Below, piece by piece: positions 19,560 through 30,591 of a stretch of DNA of 64,000 nucleotides. Position 1 is the stretch's first letter. The number at the start of each line of letters is the position of its first letter. A model generated the notes under the pieces. That model did no database searches. It was given only the letters and a program-made list of their open reading frames with translations, and was not told the DNA's origin. The DNA is from Hyphomicrobiales bacterium. GTDB taxonomy: Bacteria; Pseudomonadota; Alphaproteobacteria; Rhizobiales; Rhizobiaceae. The stretch is taken from assembly GCA_021775455.1 (NCBI GenBank), contig JAJFHU010000005.1, positions 38,875 to 102,874 on the forward strand. The letters are read 5' to 3'. The position numbers were made by a program, and so were the translations under genes.

Positions 19560-20210
19560 ATGCTTGTAAGCATCATTGACTATGGCTCGGGTAATTTGCG
19601 TTCCGCCCAAAAGGCGTTTGAACGAGCGGCGAGTGATAATGAAATAACTACTGAAATTGTATTGCAGCGCGACCCAGAAGAGGTTTTGAAATCTGATCGC
19701 ATTGTGTTGCCAGGTGTCGGAGCCTTCGCAGATTGCCGCGCTGGCCTCGACGCAATTCCCGGCATGATTGACGCATTGGAAGAAGCCGTCATCAAACAGG
19801 CAAAACCGTATCTCGGTATTTGCGTTGGTATGCAGCTCATGGCTGATCGCGGTCTGGAAAAAACCGTAACTGATGGATTTGGCTGGATTGCCGGGGATGT
19901 GAATAAAATCAAACTCTCTGATCCGACTATCAAGATTCCCCAGATTGGCTGGAACACACTTGATATTATCGGGAATCATCCCCTTTTGGCTGATATTGAA
20001 ACCGGTGAAAACGGTTTACATGCCTATTTTGTTCATTCCTACCATCTGGAATGCAAGAACGCTGAAGAATGTATCGCCACCACTGATTACGGAGGGCCGA
20101 TTACGGCCATGGTCGCTAAAGATAATATGGCAGGAACCCAGTTTCACCCGGAAAAAAGCCAGAAACTTGGTCTTTCGCTGATTGCAAATTTCCTGAAATG
20201 GAAGCCTTAA
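19560..20210 (+). CDS. hisH: imidazole glycerol phosphate synthase, glutamine amidotransferase subunit
   Basis: HisH supplies ammonia from glutamine to HisF. The 216 residues have the class I amidotransferase elements: [25 protein letters not shown], nucleophile in [10 protein letters not shown], and the catalytic histidine and glutamate in [10 protein letters not shown]. It begins nine bases after the DUF2628 gene and ends just before hisA. Confidence 0.97.
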   Translation: MLVSIIDYGSGNLRSAQKAFERAASDNEITTEIVLQRDPEEVLKSDRIVLPGVGAFADCRAGLDAIPGMIDALEEAVIKQAKPYLGICVGMQLMADRGLEKTVTDGFGWIAGDVNKIKLSDPTIKIPQIGWNTLDIIGNHPLLADIETGENGLHAYFVHSYHLECKNAEECIATTDYGGPITAMVAKDNMAGTQFHPEKSQKLGLSLIANFLKWKP

Positions 20211-20214
20211 CGCG

Positions 20215-20949
20215 ATGATTCTATTTCCCGCAATAGACCTCAAAGACGGCGAATGCGTACGCCTCAAGCTTGGCGACATGAATGAGGCGACCGTCTACAA
20301 TTCCGATCCGGCTGCACAAGCCAAGGCATTTGAACAGCAAGGCTTTAAGTGGTTGCATGTGGTTGACCTTAATGGCGCTTTTGAAGGTGAAAGCGTTAAC
20401 GGATCAGCGGTTGAAGCAATCCTGTCGGCTATTAAAAATCCGGTGCAATTGGGAGGCGGAATCCGTACATTGGATCACATTGAAAATTGGTTATCCAAAG
20501 GATTGGCGCGTGTAATCCTGGGAACTGTGGCGGTTCGCAATCCGGAACTGGTCATCGAGGCGTGCAAAAAATTTCCCGGACATATTGCTGTTGGCATTGA
20601 TGCAAAGGGTGGCAAGGTTGCGGTCGAGGGATGGGCCGAAGCTTCCGAACTGGGAGTGATCGAACTGGCCAGGAAGTTCGAAGGTGCTGGCGTTGCAGCA
20701 ATTATTTATACCGATATTGATCGTGATGGAATCCTGACTGGCATCAACTGGACTTCAACCATTAAACTGGCAAATTCCGTATCAACACCGGTCATCGCTT
20801 CCGGCGGCCTCGCATCCATTGAAGATGTCAGGCGTATGATGCATCCCGATTGCGCGAAGCTTGAAGGCGCAATAACCGGTCGGGCATTATACGATGGACG
20901 GCTTGATCCAAAGGAAGCGCTTCAAACCCTGCGTGGTGAAATTGCATGA
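20215..20949 (+). CDS. hisA: phosphoribosylformimino-5-aminoimidazole carboxamide ribotide isomerase
   Basis: HisA is the (beta/alpha)8 Amadori isomerase of histidine synthesis. The 244 residues include the catalytic aspartates in FPAIDLKDG and [12 protein letters not shown], and the phosphate sites LGGGIRTL and [13 protein letters not shown]. The 3' end overlaps hisF by four bases (ATGA). Confidence 0.97.
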   Translation: MILFPAIDLKDGECVRLKLGDMNEATVYNSDPAAQAKAFEQQGFKWLHVVDLNGAFEGESVNGSAVEAILSAIKNPVQLGGGIRTLDHIENWLSKGLARVILGTVAVRNPELVIEACKKFPGHIAVGIDAKGGKVAVEGWAEASELGVIELARKFEGAGVAAIIYTDIDRDGILTGINWTSTIKLANSVSTPVIASGGLASIEDVRRMMHPDCAKLEGAITGRALYDGRLDPKEALQTLRGEIA

Positions 20950-21725
20950 CCCTCAAGGTACGTATTATCCCCTGCCTGGACGTTGCCGATGGCCGGGTTG
21001 TTAAAGGCGTGAACTTCGTTGATTTGGTTGACGCAGGTGATCCGGTTGAGGCAGCAATTGCCTATGATGCCGCCGGTGCAGATGAATTGACTTTTCTGGA
21101 TATCACAGCATCGCATGAGGAGCGGGCCTCTACATTCGACATGATCGCTCGAACCGCGGAGCATTGCTTCATGCCGCTGACCGTTGGCGGCGGTGTTCGG
21201 GAAATTTCCGATATTAGAAAGTTGCTGCTTGCAGGCGCCGACAAGGTTTCAGTTAATACGACCGCAGTATTCAATCCTGATTTCGTTGCCGAAGCTTCAG
21301 ACAAATTTGGTGCCCAATGCATAGTAGTAGCCATAGACGCCAAGAAAGTTTCTGGCGAAGGTGAGGAAGCCCGTTGGGAAATATTTACCCATGGCGGTCG
21401 CAAGGAAACCGGAATTGATGCAGTTGAGTTCGCAGAAAAAGTCACGTCGCTTGGCGCGGGTGAAATCCTGTTGACATCAATGGACCGTGATGGAACCAAA
21501 GCCGGTTATAATATTCCACTGACCAGAGCAATATCTGATGCAGTCAAGGTTCCGGTAATTGCTTCAGGCGGCGTTGGAACATTGGATCATTTGGTTGAAG
21601 GTATATTGGAGGGTCATGCAAGCGCTGTATTGGCAGCTTCAATATTTCATTTTGGCACTTATACGGTTGGTGAGGCAAAAGCCCATATGCAAGCAGCCGG
21701 AATTCCAGTTAGAATGGTGACTTGA
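20946..21725 (+). CDS. hisF: imidazole glycerol phosphate synthase, cyclase subunit
   Basis: HisF closes the imidazole ring using ammonia from HisH. The 259 residues show [55 protein letters not shown] and [14 protein letters not shown]. It overlaps the hisA stop and is followed by hisE after 20 bases. Confidence 0.97.
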   Translation: MTLKVRIIPCLDVADGRVVKGVNFVDLVDAGDPVEAAIAYDAAGADELTFLDITASHEERASTFDMIARTAEHCFMPLTVGGGVREISDIRKLLLAGADKVSVNTTAVFNPDFVAEASDKFGAQCIVVAIDAKKVSGEGEEARWEIFTHGGRKETGIDAVEFAEKVTSLGAGEILLTSMDRDGTKAGYNIPLTRAISDAVKVPVIASGGVGTLDHLVEGILEGHASAVLAASIFHFGTYTVGEAKAHMQAAGIPVRMVT

Positions 21726-21745
21726 TCTAAACTCCAGGCAGAATC

Positions 21746-22069
21746 ATGAGCAAATTTTTACTCTCAGATCTTGAAAAAATTATCGCTGAACGGGCGAACA
21801 GCGAAGAAGCGGAGTCATACACCGCCACCCTGCTATCCTGTGGAATTGAAAAATGTGCTCAAAAACTTGGTGAGGAAGCAGTTGAATCCGCAATTGCTGC
21901 CGTTTCCCGAGATTATGATGGTTTGACAAAGGAAGCAGCGGATCTCCTTTACCATCTATTGGTGGTGTTGAAGGCAGCAGATATACCCCTGGCATCGGTC
22001 ATGGAAGAATTACAAACGCGAACAACACAAAGTGGCCTCGAGGAAAAGGCTGGGCGGACCAAGTCGTGA
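21746..22069 (+). CDS. hisE: phosphoribosyl-ATP diphosphatase
   Basis: HisE removes pyrophosphate from phosphoribosyl-ATP. The 107-residue protein has the helical MazG-like fold with [13 protein letters not shown] and [14 protein letters not shown], the metal-binding glutamates and aspartate of the family. Its stop overlaps the coaA GTG start by four bases. Confidence 0.95.
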   Translation: MSKFLLSDLEKIIAERANSEEAESYTATLLSCGIEKCAQKLGEEAVESAIAAVSRDYDGLTKEAADLLYHLLVVLKAADIPLASVMEELQTRTTQSGLEEKAGRTKS

Positions 22070-23076
22070 AACAGGATGCAAGCACACACCGCGAAGTAAC
22101 TGATTCCTTCTGGGCGCTTGCAAATCGGCAGGAAGAAGAGGGCATAGTCTCTCCTTATCGGTATTTTTCGGCAAACGATTGGGAAAAATTTCGTGCCGAT
22201 ACACCACTTACGCTGACCGGGAAGGAAGTCGAGACACTTCGCTCAATGAACGATCCGATATCGCTGGAAGAGGTCGAGCGAATTTATCTATCCATGTCGC
22301 GTTTGCTTTCCACTCATGTGGAATCAAGCCAGCAACTGTTCAGCCAGCGCGCCAGCTTTCTTCAATTTGAAACATTGAAGACGCCGTTCATCATTGGAAT
22401 TGCGGGATCGGTTGCTGTTGGGAAATCGACAACTGCGAGAATACTCAAGGAATTGCTCGCCCGTTGGCCATCAAGCCCGAAAGTTGATCTTATAACTACC
22501 GACGGTTTTTTGTGGCCCAATGCAGTCCTTGAAGAACAGGGGCTGATGGAACGCAAGGGCTTTCCGGAAAGCTACGATGTAGCCGGGGTACTTCGGTTTT
22601 TATCAGCGATAAAAGCCGGTGAAAGTCGTGTAGAGGCGCCTTTGTATTCCCATTTCAATTATGACGTACTTCCAGACCAGGCAATTGTTATTGATCGCCC
22701 GGATATTCTGATATTTGAAGGTATCAATGTTCTCCAGTCCCGTGATATGCCGCAAGCAGGTGATTCAATTCCGCTGGTATCGGATTTTTTTGATTTTTCC
22801 ATATTCATTGATGCCGATTCAAAGGATATCGAAGACTGGTACGTTACCCGTTTCATGCGTTTGCGGGATACTGCGTTCCGGGATCCAGGATCCTACTTCC
22901 ATCGTTACTCTGAACTGACAGATGCATCCGCCCTCAATGAAGCGAAGCGATTGTGGGAAAAAATCAATTTCGTCAATCTTCGAGAAAATATTCTTCCCAC
23001 CCGTCCAAGAGCTGATTTGATATTGAGAAAAAACAGACAACATTTGATAAAGCAGGTTGCACTTAGAAAGCTCTAA
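22066..23076 (+). CDS. coaA: type I pantothenate kinase
   Basis: CoaA phosphorylates pantothenate, the first step of CoA synthesis. The 336 residues carry the P-loop [38 protein letters not shown] and FEGINVLQ. The start is GTG at 22066, overlapping the hisE stop (GTGA). It ends exactly where the alkB stop begins on the other strand. Placement after hisE is a Rhizobiales pattern. Confidence 0.97.
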   Translation: MKQDASTHREVTDSFWALANRQEEEGIVSPYRYFSANDWEKFRADTPLTLTGKEVETLRSMNDPISLEEVERIYLSMSRLLSTHVESSQQLFSQRASFLQFETLKTPFIIGIAGSVAVGKSTTARILKELLARWPSSPKVDLITTDGFLWPNAVLEEQGLMERKGFPESYDVAGVLRFLSAIKAGESRVEAPLYSHFNYDVLPDQAIVIDRPDILIFEGINVLQSRDMPQAGDSIPLVSDFFDFSIFIDADSKDIEDWYVTRFMRLRDTAFRDPGSYFHRYSELTDASALNEAKRLWEKINFVNLRENILPTRPRADLILRKNRQHLIKQVALRKL

Positions 23077-23709
23077 TCATCGCGAGACTGGTTCTGCAAA
23101 TTTTGTAACACGTCGAAGGGTAAGATTTATCCGCCCGGGCTGCTTGAGCAGGTTTGAGGTTCCCGGATATATGCGGTCCACTCCATGATAGCACAGCCGG
23201 GCTTCATCAGAGAGGACAACCCCGTCACCACTCTTTAGCCGGAAAGAACTGGTGGGGTCATTTCGCCTGGGTCCACCGACGCGAAACAGGCATTCGTCTC
23301 CAAGAGAGATTGAAACAACTGGTGCGCTGAATTCTTTCTCATCCCTGTCCTGATGCAATCCCATCTTTGCAACAGGATCGTAGTAGTTGATGAGACAGGC
23401 TTCTGGTGAAAAAATGCAGCCGGAAATTTCGGACCAAATGTCCAGCAACATTTCTGGAATTGCAGGCCATGGTTTATGCGATATGGGATGTAACTTCTGA
23501 TATCTGTAGCCCTGCTCCTTGTCTGTAACCCAGCCCAGAGGGCCACAATTGGTCATCCGCACGCTCATGGGTTTGCCAGTGCCGGGCATACACGGCACAA
23601 ACAAGGGTGCCAGTTTAACTATTTGCCTGATTTCTCCGAGCAAATTTCGCTGTTTGTCCTCATCGAGATAACCGGGCAGATGAACTATTCCAGGCAATTG
23701 AGGCGCCAT
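23077..23709 (-). CDS. alkB: alpha-ketoglutarate-dependent dioxygenase AlkB
   Basis: AlkB reverses alkylation damage such as 1-methyladenine and 3-methylcytosine by oxidative demethylation. The ATG at 23709 gives 210 residues; the open frame upstream overlaps the divergent membrane-protein gene and shows no homology. The iron ligands are visible as HQDRDE and, further on, YHGVDRI; the 2-oxoglutarate arginine lies in INLTLRRV. NYYDPVAKMGLHQD and FRVGG match the family. It abuts coaA tail to tail. Confidence 0.93.
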   Translation of the reverse strand: MAPQLPGIVHLPGYLDEDKQRNLLGEIRQIVKLAPLFVPCMPGTGKPMSVRMTNCGPLGWVTDKEQGYRYQKLHPISHKPWPAIPEMLLDIWSEISGCIFSPEACLINYYDPVAKMGLHQDRDEKEFSAPVVSISLGDECLFRVGGPRRNDPTSSFRLKSGDGVVLSDEARLCYHGVDRIYPGTSNLLKQPGRINLTLRRVTKFAEPVSR

Positions 23710-23775
23710 GCTAAAACAATACCATTCTGATTCGTAATTGCAGCAAACAATCGCCAGCCCAGGATTTGGATTGAT

Positions 23776-25038
23776 ATGAGCCTGAGAGGCAAATCGAATG
23801 TAGTCCAACAATGGAATATGTTCAGCATTGTTTTCCACATTGCATTGTGGATTGCCCTTGTTGCGGCACTCAAAATGTTTTTCTTCAATCTTGGTTGGCA
23901 ATCGCTGAACACAATTGCATCTGGACTGAACTCTGAAACAATCACATCCGAGTTCGCCAATAGGGATTTTGTAAATTACTGGATGGCAGGTCGATTGGCT
24001 CTTTCTGGAGATTTGAGCCCGCTGTTTCTGCAGGAAGTTTATCAGCAAAAACTGGAGTCAACATTTGGTTTTGAATTGGAAACCAGAAACTGGTCATACC
24101 CGCCGCATAGCCTGTTATTGCTGTGGCCGCTTGGACTAATCTCCTTCAAACAAGCCTTCTTCTTGTTTCAGGTTTCGACGTTGGCATTGTTTATTTGGAG
24201 TGTTTGGCGATTTGCGGTTAGCGAGCCATACAAAGTCAAATCCCGATCACTTCTCATAATCGCATTGTTGTTGATTCCCTTTGTAATTTCCCAAATTGCA
24301 TACAGTCAGAATGGTTTCCTATACGCCTCTCTTTTCATTTTGTTTCTTCACTATCGTACACGCAGCGATCTTCTTTCAGGTTTCATTTTGGCGTTGATGA
24401 CAACAAAGCCGCAATTGGGGCTGCTCATACCGCTTTTGTTGTTGGTTGAGCGGAGATTTATCCTGATTCTTTATGCGTCCGCTTTCACTATTGCCCTGAT
24501 CGGAATTTCGGTTTTAGTTTTTGGAACCAAGCCCTGGCTCGATTTCTGGACAGCAACAATTCCCTATCAGCATTATGTCACCACCAATTGGCAGGGAATT
24601 TTTTGGGGTATGATGCCGACAGTGTTTGGCAGCATGAGGCACTATGGCTTCAATTATGATACCGCGATCCTTGTTCATCTTGTATTTGCCTTTGTGGCGT
24701 TGGTGTTACTGTTGGTTTCCCATTTAAGGGAAAACGACTCCGAAATCAGCGCTGTTGTTGTTCTCGCAGCAACGTTTTGCATACTCCCTTATGCATTTTT
24801 CTACGATATGGGCGCTCTGTTCGCGGTAGCAGCGGTTTTATTGGCTCTAAAGCTGGAGTTTCGAGATACTATTTCGCTTCAGGAAAGCACTTTGTATCAC
24901 CTGCTTTTCATGATGCCGTTGCTGATGCCATTTACTTATTCAGAAGGGGCCGGCTTGAAACTGCTCTACTTTATTTTTCCAGCAGTCGCGTTTTCGTACT
25001 TCCTGACCGTTATCCATTTGAAATTAAGCCCTAAATAG
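23776..25038 (+). CDS. GT87 / DUF2029-like polytopic membrane protein
   Basis: A 420-residue integral membrane protein with about ten hydrophobic segments. After the first segment comes a loop with RDFVNYWMAGRLALSGDLSPLF and NWSYPPHSLLLLWPLG, resembling the DUF2029 (glycosyltransferase family 87, mannosyltransferase-like) pattern with its acidic residue in the first periplasmic loop. Donor and acceptor sugars are unknown. It is divergent from alkB and stands alone. Confidence 0.72.
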   Translation: MSLRGKSNVVQQWNMFSIVFHIALWIALVAALKMFFFNLGWQSLNTIASGLNSETITSEFANRDFVNYWMAGRLALSGDLSPLFLQEVYQQKLESTFGFELETRNWSYPPHSLLLLWPLGLISFKQAFFLFQVSTLALFIWSVWRFAVSEPYKVKSRSLLIIALLLIPFVISQIAYSQNGFLYASLFILFLHYRTRSDLLSGFILALMTTKPQLGLLIPLLLLVERRFILILYASAFTIALIGISVLVFGTKPWLDFWTATIPYQHYVTTNWQGIFWGMMPTVFGSMRHYGFNYDTAILVHLVFAFVALVLLLVSHLRENDSEISAVVVLAATFCILPYAFFYDMGALFAVAAVLLALKLEFRDTISLQESTLYHLLFMMPLLMPFTYSEGAGLKLLYFIFPAVAFSYFLTVIHLKLSPK

Positions 25039-25120
25039 CGGTGCATTGGCTCGATTCACCTCTGGAATTGGTGGCTTGAAAGATTCTTTCAGCTGGGTTT
25101 GAATTTTTGAGCTTCGAATC

Positions 25121-25152
25121 CTTGCACCTTTGGCCATCGCTTCTTATATACG
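25121..25152 (+). promoter_or_regulatory. RpoH (sigma-32) type heat-shock promoter for dnaK
   Basis: CTTGCA at 25121-25126 is followed after 16 bases by CTTATATACG at 25143-25152. The latter fits the alphaproteobacterial RpoH -10 form CYTATNTNNG at every fixed position; the -35 core is CTTG. It would give a leader of about 145 bases before the dnaK ATG. Within the leader, AGATCA (25236-25241) and TGATCT (25247-25252) could form a small hairpin. Confidence 0.7.
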
Positions 25153-25302
25153 CGTCAACAAGATTCAGGCTGATAAATGGTTTCAGCAGGAGTCTATTGG
25201 GCAAAAAGTTTGAAGTACTTGGGGGTTGGTTGTGTAGATCATTGTTTGATCTGCCGTGGATGCCTTAGGGACTCGCCAATCTGCCGACAAGGAGATAAAG
25301 TT

Positions 25303-27222
25303 ATGGCAAAAGTTATCGGGATAGATCTCGGAACAACAAATTCATGCGTCGCTGTAATGGATGGCAAAGATCCAAAAGTGATCGAAAATTCAGAAGGCGC
25401 GCGTACCACACCATCAATTGTGGCATTTGGCGAAGAAGGCGAGCGTCTGGTTGGTGCCCGGGCAAAGAACCAGGCGGTTACCAACGCAGAAAATACCCTC
25501 TTTGCAGTCAAGCGTTTGATTGGACGTCGTTTTGATGATCCCACTGTAAAGAAAGACCAGAAACTGGTCCCATACAAAATCGTCAAAGGCGACAATGGCG
25601 ATGCCTGGGTAGAAGCCGATGGTGAGAAATATTCGCCATCACAGATTTCCGCAATGATTCTTCAAAAAATGAAGGAAACTGCAGAAGCCTATTTGGGTGA
25701 AACCGTTACTCAGGCTGTTATTACAGTTCCTGCTTACTTTAACGACGCCCAACGTCAGGCAACAAAAGATGCCGGCAAGATTTCTGGTCTTGAAGTGTTG
25801 CGGATTATCAACGAACCAACGGCGGCCGCTCTTTCATATGGATTGGACAAGAGCGAAGGCAAGACCATCGCAGTATATGATCTTGGTGGCGGTACATTCG
25901 ACGTTTCCATTTTGGAAATCGGTGATGGCGTTTTTGAAGTTAAATCAACCAATGGCGACACATTCCTTGGTGGTGAAGACTTCGATATGCGCCTTGTTGA
26001 TTATCTGGCCGATGAATTCAAGAAAGAAAACGGCATTGACCTCAAGACCGACAAGATGGCGCTTCAACGGCTGAAGGAAGCAGCTGAAAAGGCGAAAATT
26101 GAATTATCATCAACTACCCAAACTGAAGTCAACTTGCCGTTTATCACTGCTGACCAGTCTGGCCCCAAGCACTTGAACATGAAGCTCACACGGGCAAAAT
26201 TTGAATCCCTGGTTGAAGATCTGGTCAAGCGTACCGCCGATCCTTGCAAGGCAGCGCTGAAAGACGCGGGATTAAAAGCTGGCGAAATTGACGAAGTCGT
26301 ACTGGTTGGCGGCATGACCCGTATGCCAAAAATTCAGGAGACCGTAAAAGAGTTCTTCGGCAAGGATCCGCACAAAGGTGTTAATCCGGATGAAGTTGTG
26401 GCGATGGGCGCTGCGATTCAAGCGGGCGTCTTGCAGGGTGATGTCAAAGACGTCCTGTTGCTGGACGTTACTCCACTTTCCTTGGGCATCGAAACCCTGG
26501 GCGGAGTGTTCACACGCCTTATTGATCGCAACACGACCATTCCTACCAACAAGTCGCAGGTTTTCTCAACCGCTGAAGACAGTCAATCCGCTGTGACCAT
26601 TCGCGTGTTCCAGGGTGAGCGCGAAATGGCCGCAGACAACAAGGCGCTCGGTCAATTTGATCTGGTTGGTATTCCTCCTGCACCTCGCGGAGTTCCGCAG
26701 GTTGAAGTGACGTTTGACATTGATGCAAACGGTATCGTCAACGTGTCTGCCAAGGACAAGGGAACCGGCAAAGAGCAGCAGATTTCGATCAAGGCTTCAG
26801 GTGGATTATCTGATGACGAAATTGATCAAATGGTCAAGGATGCCGAGGCTAACGCCGAAGTCGACAAGGCCCGCCGTGAATCAGTCGAAGCGCGCAATGA
26901 GGCTGAAACACTTGTTCATTCTGCAGAAAAATCTCTTGAAGAGCACGGCGACAAGGTTCCCGCCGAAGACAAGGAAGCCATCGAACTTGCAATCGCTGAT
27001 CTGAAGACGGCGCTTGAAGGCGAGGATGCGGCAGAAATCAAAACCAAATCCGAGGCACTTGCCACAACATCCATGAAATTGGGTCAGGCGATGTACGAAG
27101 CGGCTCAAAATGAAGCCGCCGAAGCCGACGCTACATCTGATGCAGCAAAGGAAGATGACGATGTTGTCGATGCCGATTTTGAAGAAATCGATGACGAAGA
27201 AGACGACAAAAAGTCTGCTTGA
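25303..27222 (+). CDS. dnaK: molecular chaperone DnaK (Hsp70)
   Basis: DnaK is the main Hsp70 of the cell. The ATG at 25303, after AAGGAGATAAAG, gives 639 residues starting [20 protein letters not shown]; the frame is open 42 codons further up but that part is leader. Signatures include [28 protein letters not shown] and the linker [19 protein letters not shown]. The C-terminus is the acidic tail ending in [13 protein letters not shown]. It lies behind an RpoH-type promoter and before dnaJ. grpE is not nearby. Confidence 0.98.
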   Translation: MAKVIGIDLGTTNSCVAVMDGKDPKVIENSEGARTTPSIVAFGEEGERLVGARAKNQAVTNAENTLFAVKRLIGRRFDDPTVKKDQKLVPYKIVKGDNGDAWVEADGEKYSPSQISAMILQKMKETAEAYLGETVTQAVITVPAYFNDAQRQATKDAGKISGLEVLRIINEPTAAALSYGLDKSEGKTIAVYDLGGGTFDVSILEIGDGVFEVKSTNGDTFLGGEDFDMRLVDYLADEFKKENGIDLKTDKMALQRLKEAAEKAKIELSSTTQTEVNLPFITADQSGPKHLNMKLTRAKFESLVEDLVKRTADPCKAALKDAGLKAGEIDEVVLVGGMTRMPKIQETVKEFFGKDPHKGVNPDEVVAMGAAIQAGVLQGDVKDVLLLDVTPLSLGIETLGGVFTRLIDRNTTIPTNKSQVFSTAEDSQSAVTIRVFQGEREMAADNKALGQFDLVGIPPAPRGVPQVEVTFDIDANGIVNVSAKDKGTGKEQQISIKASGGLSDDEIDQMVKDAEANAEVDKARRESVEARNEAETLVHSAEKSLEEHGDKVPAEDKEAIELAIADLKTALEGEDAAEIKTKSEALATTSMKLGQAMYEAAQNEAAEADATSDAAKEDDDVVDADFEEIDDEEDDKKSA

Positions 27223-27241
27223 ACCATGTAAGGCATTGAAC

Positions 27242-27285
27242 CTCCGTCCGGGACAAGGGAATTTCCCCGGGCGGAGTTCTTCTTT
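27242..27285 (+). terminator. intrinsic terminator or attenuator between dnaK and dnaJ
   Basis: CTCCGTCCGGG (27242-27252) pairs with CCCGGGCGGAG (27266-27276), ten Watson-Crick pairs with one mismatched position, and is followed by TTCTTCTTTC. It lies 20 bases after the dnaK stop and 27 bases before the dnaJ start. It probably lowers dnaJ expression relative to dnaK and protects the dnaK mRNA end. Confidence 0.8.
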
Positions 27286-27302
27286 CTGAAAGCGCATTCA
27301 CT

Positions 27303-28436
27303 ATGGCCAAGACAGATTACTACGAGCTGCTGGGGGTTTCGCGAGGTGTAGACGCCAAGGAACTAAAAAGTGCATTTCGCAAGATGGCCATGAAGTATCA
27401 TCCTGATCGCAATCCGGAAGATAAAACTGCCGAAAAACGCTTCAAGGATGTCAGCGAAGCATACGAAGTTTTGCGAGATGACCAGAAACGTGCAGCCTAC
27501 GATCAATTTGGTCATGCAGCATTTGAAAATGGCGGCAATGGATTTGGTGCCGGTGGTTTCAGTGGTGCTGGCGGGTTTTCTGATATTTTTGAGGATATTT
27601 TCGGCGAAATGATGGGTGGCCGCCGACCTGGCAGATCTGGTGGGCGGGAACGCGGCGCTGATCTTCGCTACAATATGGAAATCTCTCTGGAAGAAGCCCA
27701 CGACGGGAAGAATGCCGAAATAAGCGTTCCAACTGCGGTAAGTTGTGAAAAATGCTCCGGCAGTGGTGCGAAACCCGGTTCTTCACCAAAAGCATGCAGC
27801 ACATGCGGTGGTAATGGTCGTGTTCGGGCATCACAAGGTTTTTTTTCAATCGAGCGAACATGTCCCGCCTGCCAAGGTCGCGGGGAAGAAATATCGGATC
27901 CCTGTAATGAATGTTCCGGTCAGGGCCGTATTACCCGCGAAAAAACCCTGAGCGTAGATATTCCAAGGGGTGTGGAGGATGGTGTACGGATTCGTCTGGC
28001 GAATGAGGGAGAAGCCGGAACTCGCGGTGGTCCGGCAGGTGACCTCTACATATTCCTGAACATCAAACCCCATGAATTTTTTCAACGTGATGGCTCTGAT
28101 TTGTTTTGCCGGATACCAATTTCAATGATGACGGCGGCACTTGGTGGCGAGTTAGAAGTAGCCGGTTTGGATAATGTCAAGACACGGGTAAATGTACCTG
28201 AAGGAACGCAAACCGGGAAGCAGTTCAGATTGCGCAGCAAGGGAATGCCTATCCTGAGAAGTAACGACAAGGGTGATCTTTACATTCAGGTCGTAACTGA
28301 AACACCGCAAAAGCTCACCAAGAAACAGCGTGAGTTACTGGAAGAATTTGAAAAGTTGTCATCTGAAGAAAACAGTCCTGAATCCACAGGTTTTTTTTCA
28401 AGAATGAAAAAATTTCTGGATACAATAGGTGATTAA
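27303..28436 (+). CDS. dnaJ: molecular chaperone DnaJ (Hsp40)
   Basis: DnaJ delivers substrates to DnaK and stimulates its ATPase. The 377 residues have the J domain with the HPD motif (KYHPDRNP), a glycine/phenylalanine-rich linker ([17 protein letters not shown]), four CxxCxGxG-type zinc repeats between about residues 145 and 215, and the C-terminal substrate domain. It is co-directional with dnaK across a terminator-like hairpin. Confidence 0.98.
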   Translation: MAKTDYYELLGVSRGVDAKELKSAFRKMAMKYHPDRNPEDKTAEKRFKDVSEAYEVLRDDQKRAAYDQFGHAAFENGGNGFGAGGFSGAGGFSDIFEDIFGEMMGGRRPGRSGGRERGADLRYNMEISLEEAHDGKNAEISVPTAVSCEKCSGSGAKPGSSPKACSTCGGNGRVRASQGFFSIERTCPACQGRGEEISDPCNECSGQGRITREKTLSVDIPRGVEDGVRIRLANEGEAGTRGGPAGDLYIFLNIKPHEFFQRDGSDLFCRIPISMMTAALGGELEVAGLDNVKTRVNVPEGTQTGKQFRLRSKGMPILRSNDKGDLYIQVVTETPQKLTKKQRELLEEFEKLSSEENSPESTGFFSRMKKFLDTIGD

Positions 28437-28515
28437 CTGCCTATACTTATTCTATACACAAACATCAAAATTATGCTGGGGTATGCATTCAGTCAGTTAG
28501 AGGAAAAAAGCGCCC

Positions 28516-29121
28516 ATGCTATTTACTAAATCTCCCGGCAAGGAGTTTGCAAACCGGTTCCGGGAAGATATCGAATTTATCAAAGGTTGGGCCAAAATGC
28601 CTGGTGCTGTCGGTGCAATAAAGCCGACTGGCAAAATTGCTGCACGCCATATGGCAAGTTTACTTCCTATTGAAAGCGGCTTTCCGGTTCTGGAATTGGG
28701 TCCGGGAACCGGAGTTATAACCCGCGAAATTCTTAAAAGGGGCTTGTCGCCGGAAAAGCTTGTCAGTGTTGAATATGGTCGGGAATTTTATGATTATTTG
28801 ATTGAGCGTTTTCCGGGTGTAAATTTCGTCCACGGCGATGCATTTAATCTGGATGCAGCCTTGAAGGATATTCCATACAATTCGTTTTGTGGTGTCATCG
28901 GTGCTGTCCCGTTGCTAAACGTGCCAAAACCATTGCGCGAATCCATTGTTTCGGAAAGTCTGAAGCGGGTTGTTCCAGGTGGACCGTTTATCCAGATATC
29001 TTACGGGCCAAATCCACCAACTAAGGCAATTGCGGGCAAATACACGGTTGAAAAATCAGATCGCATCTTCCGAAATATTCCACCTGCGGGTATTTGGGTG
29101 TATCGTCAGGATCATCAATAG
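28516..29121 (+). CDS. pmtA: phospholipid N-methyltransferase PmtA
   Basis: PmtA methylates phosphatidylethanolamine to phosphatidylcholine using S-adenosylmethionine. The 201-residue protein has the SAM motif VLELGPGTGVITREILKRG at about residues 58-76. Its opening LFTKSPGKEFANRFREDIEFIKGW and IKPTGKIAARHMAS match rhizobial PmtA. It follows dnaJ, as in Sinorhizobium and Agrobacterium, with pyrF close behind. It also resembles rRNA adenine dimethylases in fold, but the context and length favour PmtA. Confidence 0.85.
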   Translation: MLFTKSPGKEFANRFREDIEFIKGWAKMPGAVGAIKPTGKIAARHMASLLPIESGFPVLELGPGTGVITREILKRGLSPEKLVSVEYGREFYDYLIERFPGVNFVHGDAFNLDAALKDIPYNSFCGVIGAVPLLNVPKPLRESIVSESLKRVVPGGPFIQISYGPNPPTKAIAGKYTVEKSDRIFRNIPPAGIWVYRQDHQ

Positions 29122-29163
29122 CAATTGATGACACATATACCCTAAGCCACTGTCAGGAAAAAC

Positions 29164-29745
29164 ATGCCAGCCAAACTGATAGCATTTTCAGGTTCATTAC
29201 GATCAGGTTCGCACAACACAAGATTGCTGAGCGCGGCAATTCGGGAGCTGAGTTCTATTGAATGCGAAGTTACCCGTATTTCGCTCGAGGACTATCCATT
29301 GCCGCTTTATGATGCGAATCTTGAAAACAAGGATGGCATCCCGGGAAATGCAATCAAATTGGCCCGCTTGCTTCATGAGCATGATGGTTTCTTGATTGTC
29401 TCACCTGAATACAATGGTTCCCTGTCTCCTTTGTTGAAAAACACAATAGACTGGATTTCGAGGGTGTCATCGGACAAGCATGGTGATATTTCACCCTATC
29501 GCAGAAAGGTGGCAGCAATTTGTGCTGCCTCACCAGGGGCAATGGGTGGTCTTACGATGTTATATCATCTGCGTGAAATACTGGTCAGACTTGGCGCACT
29601 TGTCATTAGTGAACAGGTAGCAGTGGGTAATGCAGCATCTGCATTTGATGATATGGATTGTTTGACGGATGAACGCACGGCAAAATTCCTGGCAGATACG
29701 TGCAGGTCTTTGGTGAGTACATCCAGCCTGCTTGGCGGGCGATGA
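29164..29745 (+). CDS. NADPH-dependent FMN reductase family protein
   Basis: The 193-residue flavodoxin-fold protein opens AKLIAFSGSLRSGSHNTRLL (FMN phosphate loop) and carries SPEYNGSLSPLLKNTIDWIS, the family signature. Members reduce quinones, chromate or azo dyes with NAD(P)H through FMN; the natural substrate here is unknown. It sits between pmtA and pyrF and is probably cotranscribed with pyrF (25-bp gap). Confidence 0.9.
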   Translation: MPAKLIAFSGSLRSGSHNTRLLSAAIRELSSIECEVTRISLEDYPLPLYDANLENKDGIPGNAIKLARLLHEHDGFLIVSPEYNGSLSPLLKNTIDWISRVSSDKHGDISPYRRKVAAICAASPGAMGGLTMLYHLREILVRLGALVISEQVAVGNAASAFDDMDCLTDERTAKFLADTCRSLVSTSSLLGGR

Positions 29746-29770
29746 ATCCAGGTATGGAGCCGAACTCTGA

Positions 29771-30478
29771 ATGACCAAGAATAACTTATCCACAAAATCA
29801 CGGTTGATCGTTGCGTTGGATGTACCAACGGTTGGCAAGGCCTCTTCACTGGTGGACGAACTTGGTGATGTGGTGGAGTTTTACAAAATTGGTTACCAGC
29901 TGGCCTTCGCTGGCGGCCTTGAGTTTGCACACGATCTTGTAAGTGAGGGCAAGCAGGTGTTCCTGGATATGAAGCTGTTGGACATCGACAATACCATCGC
30001 CAAAGGGGTCGAGAATATTGTCAAACTTGGTGTGCACATGCTCACATTGCATGCTTATCCAAAGGCGATGCGTTCAGCGGTTGATGCTGCCCGAGGTTCA
30101 AATCTTTGTCTTTTGGGTGTCACCGTGCTCACTTCAATGGATGATCAGGATCTGGTCGATGCGGGATATGGGGAAAATGCCAGAGACTTGGTTCTCAAAC
30201 GGGCTCGACAGGCAGCTGATAATGGAATGGGCGGTATCGTTGCCTCTGCACAGGAGGCCGCTGCAATCCGGAAAGTTATCGGATCGGAAATGGCGGTAGT
30301 TACGCCAGGTATCCGGCCACAGGGCGCAAGTCTTGATGATCAAAAACGGGTATTGACCCCCGGTATGGCAATCAGCGCCGGCGCAAGTCATTTGGTTGTC
30401 GGTCGTCCAATTGTAGCTGCTAACGATCCACAAGCTCAAGCCATGGCCATTTTGGCCGAGATGGATAATTTCACTTAG
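29771..30478 (+). CDS. pyrF: orotidine 5'-phosphate decarboxylase
   Basis: PyrF makes UMP from orotidine monophosphate. The 235 residues open [20 protein letters not shown], have the catalytic Lys-Asp array in [16 protein letters not shown], and end with VTPGIRPQG and [11 protein letters not shown]. The pmtA-pyrF neighbourhood after dnaJ is a Rhizobiales pattern. Confidence 0.97.
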   Translation: MTKNNLSTKSRLIVALDVPTVGKASSLVDELGDVVEFYKIGYQLAFAGGLEFAHDLVSEGKQVFLDMKLLDIDNTIAKGVENIVKLGVHMLTLHAYPKAMRSAVDAARGSNLCLLGVTVLTSMDDQDLVDAGYGENARDLVLKRARQAADNGMGGIVASAQEAAAIRKVIGSEMAVVTPGIRPQGASLDDQKRVLTPGMAISAGASHLVVGRPIVAANDPQAQAMAILAEMDNFT

Positions 30479-30591
30479 CATAAAATATTGATAAATATGA
30501 TTTTTTCAAATTCCTTGAATTGTCATAATTTCATACCTACCTTTTTAAAAGGGCATTGGTATTGGAAATGCCGCCACAGAAAGGAAATCAT

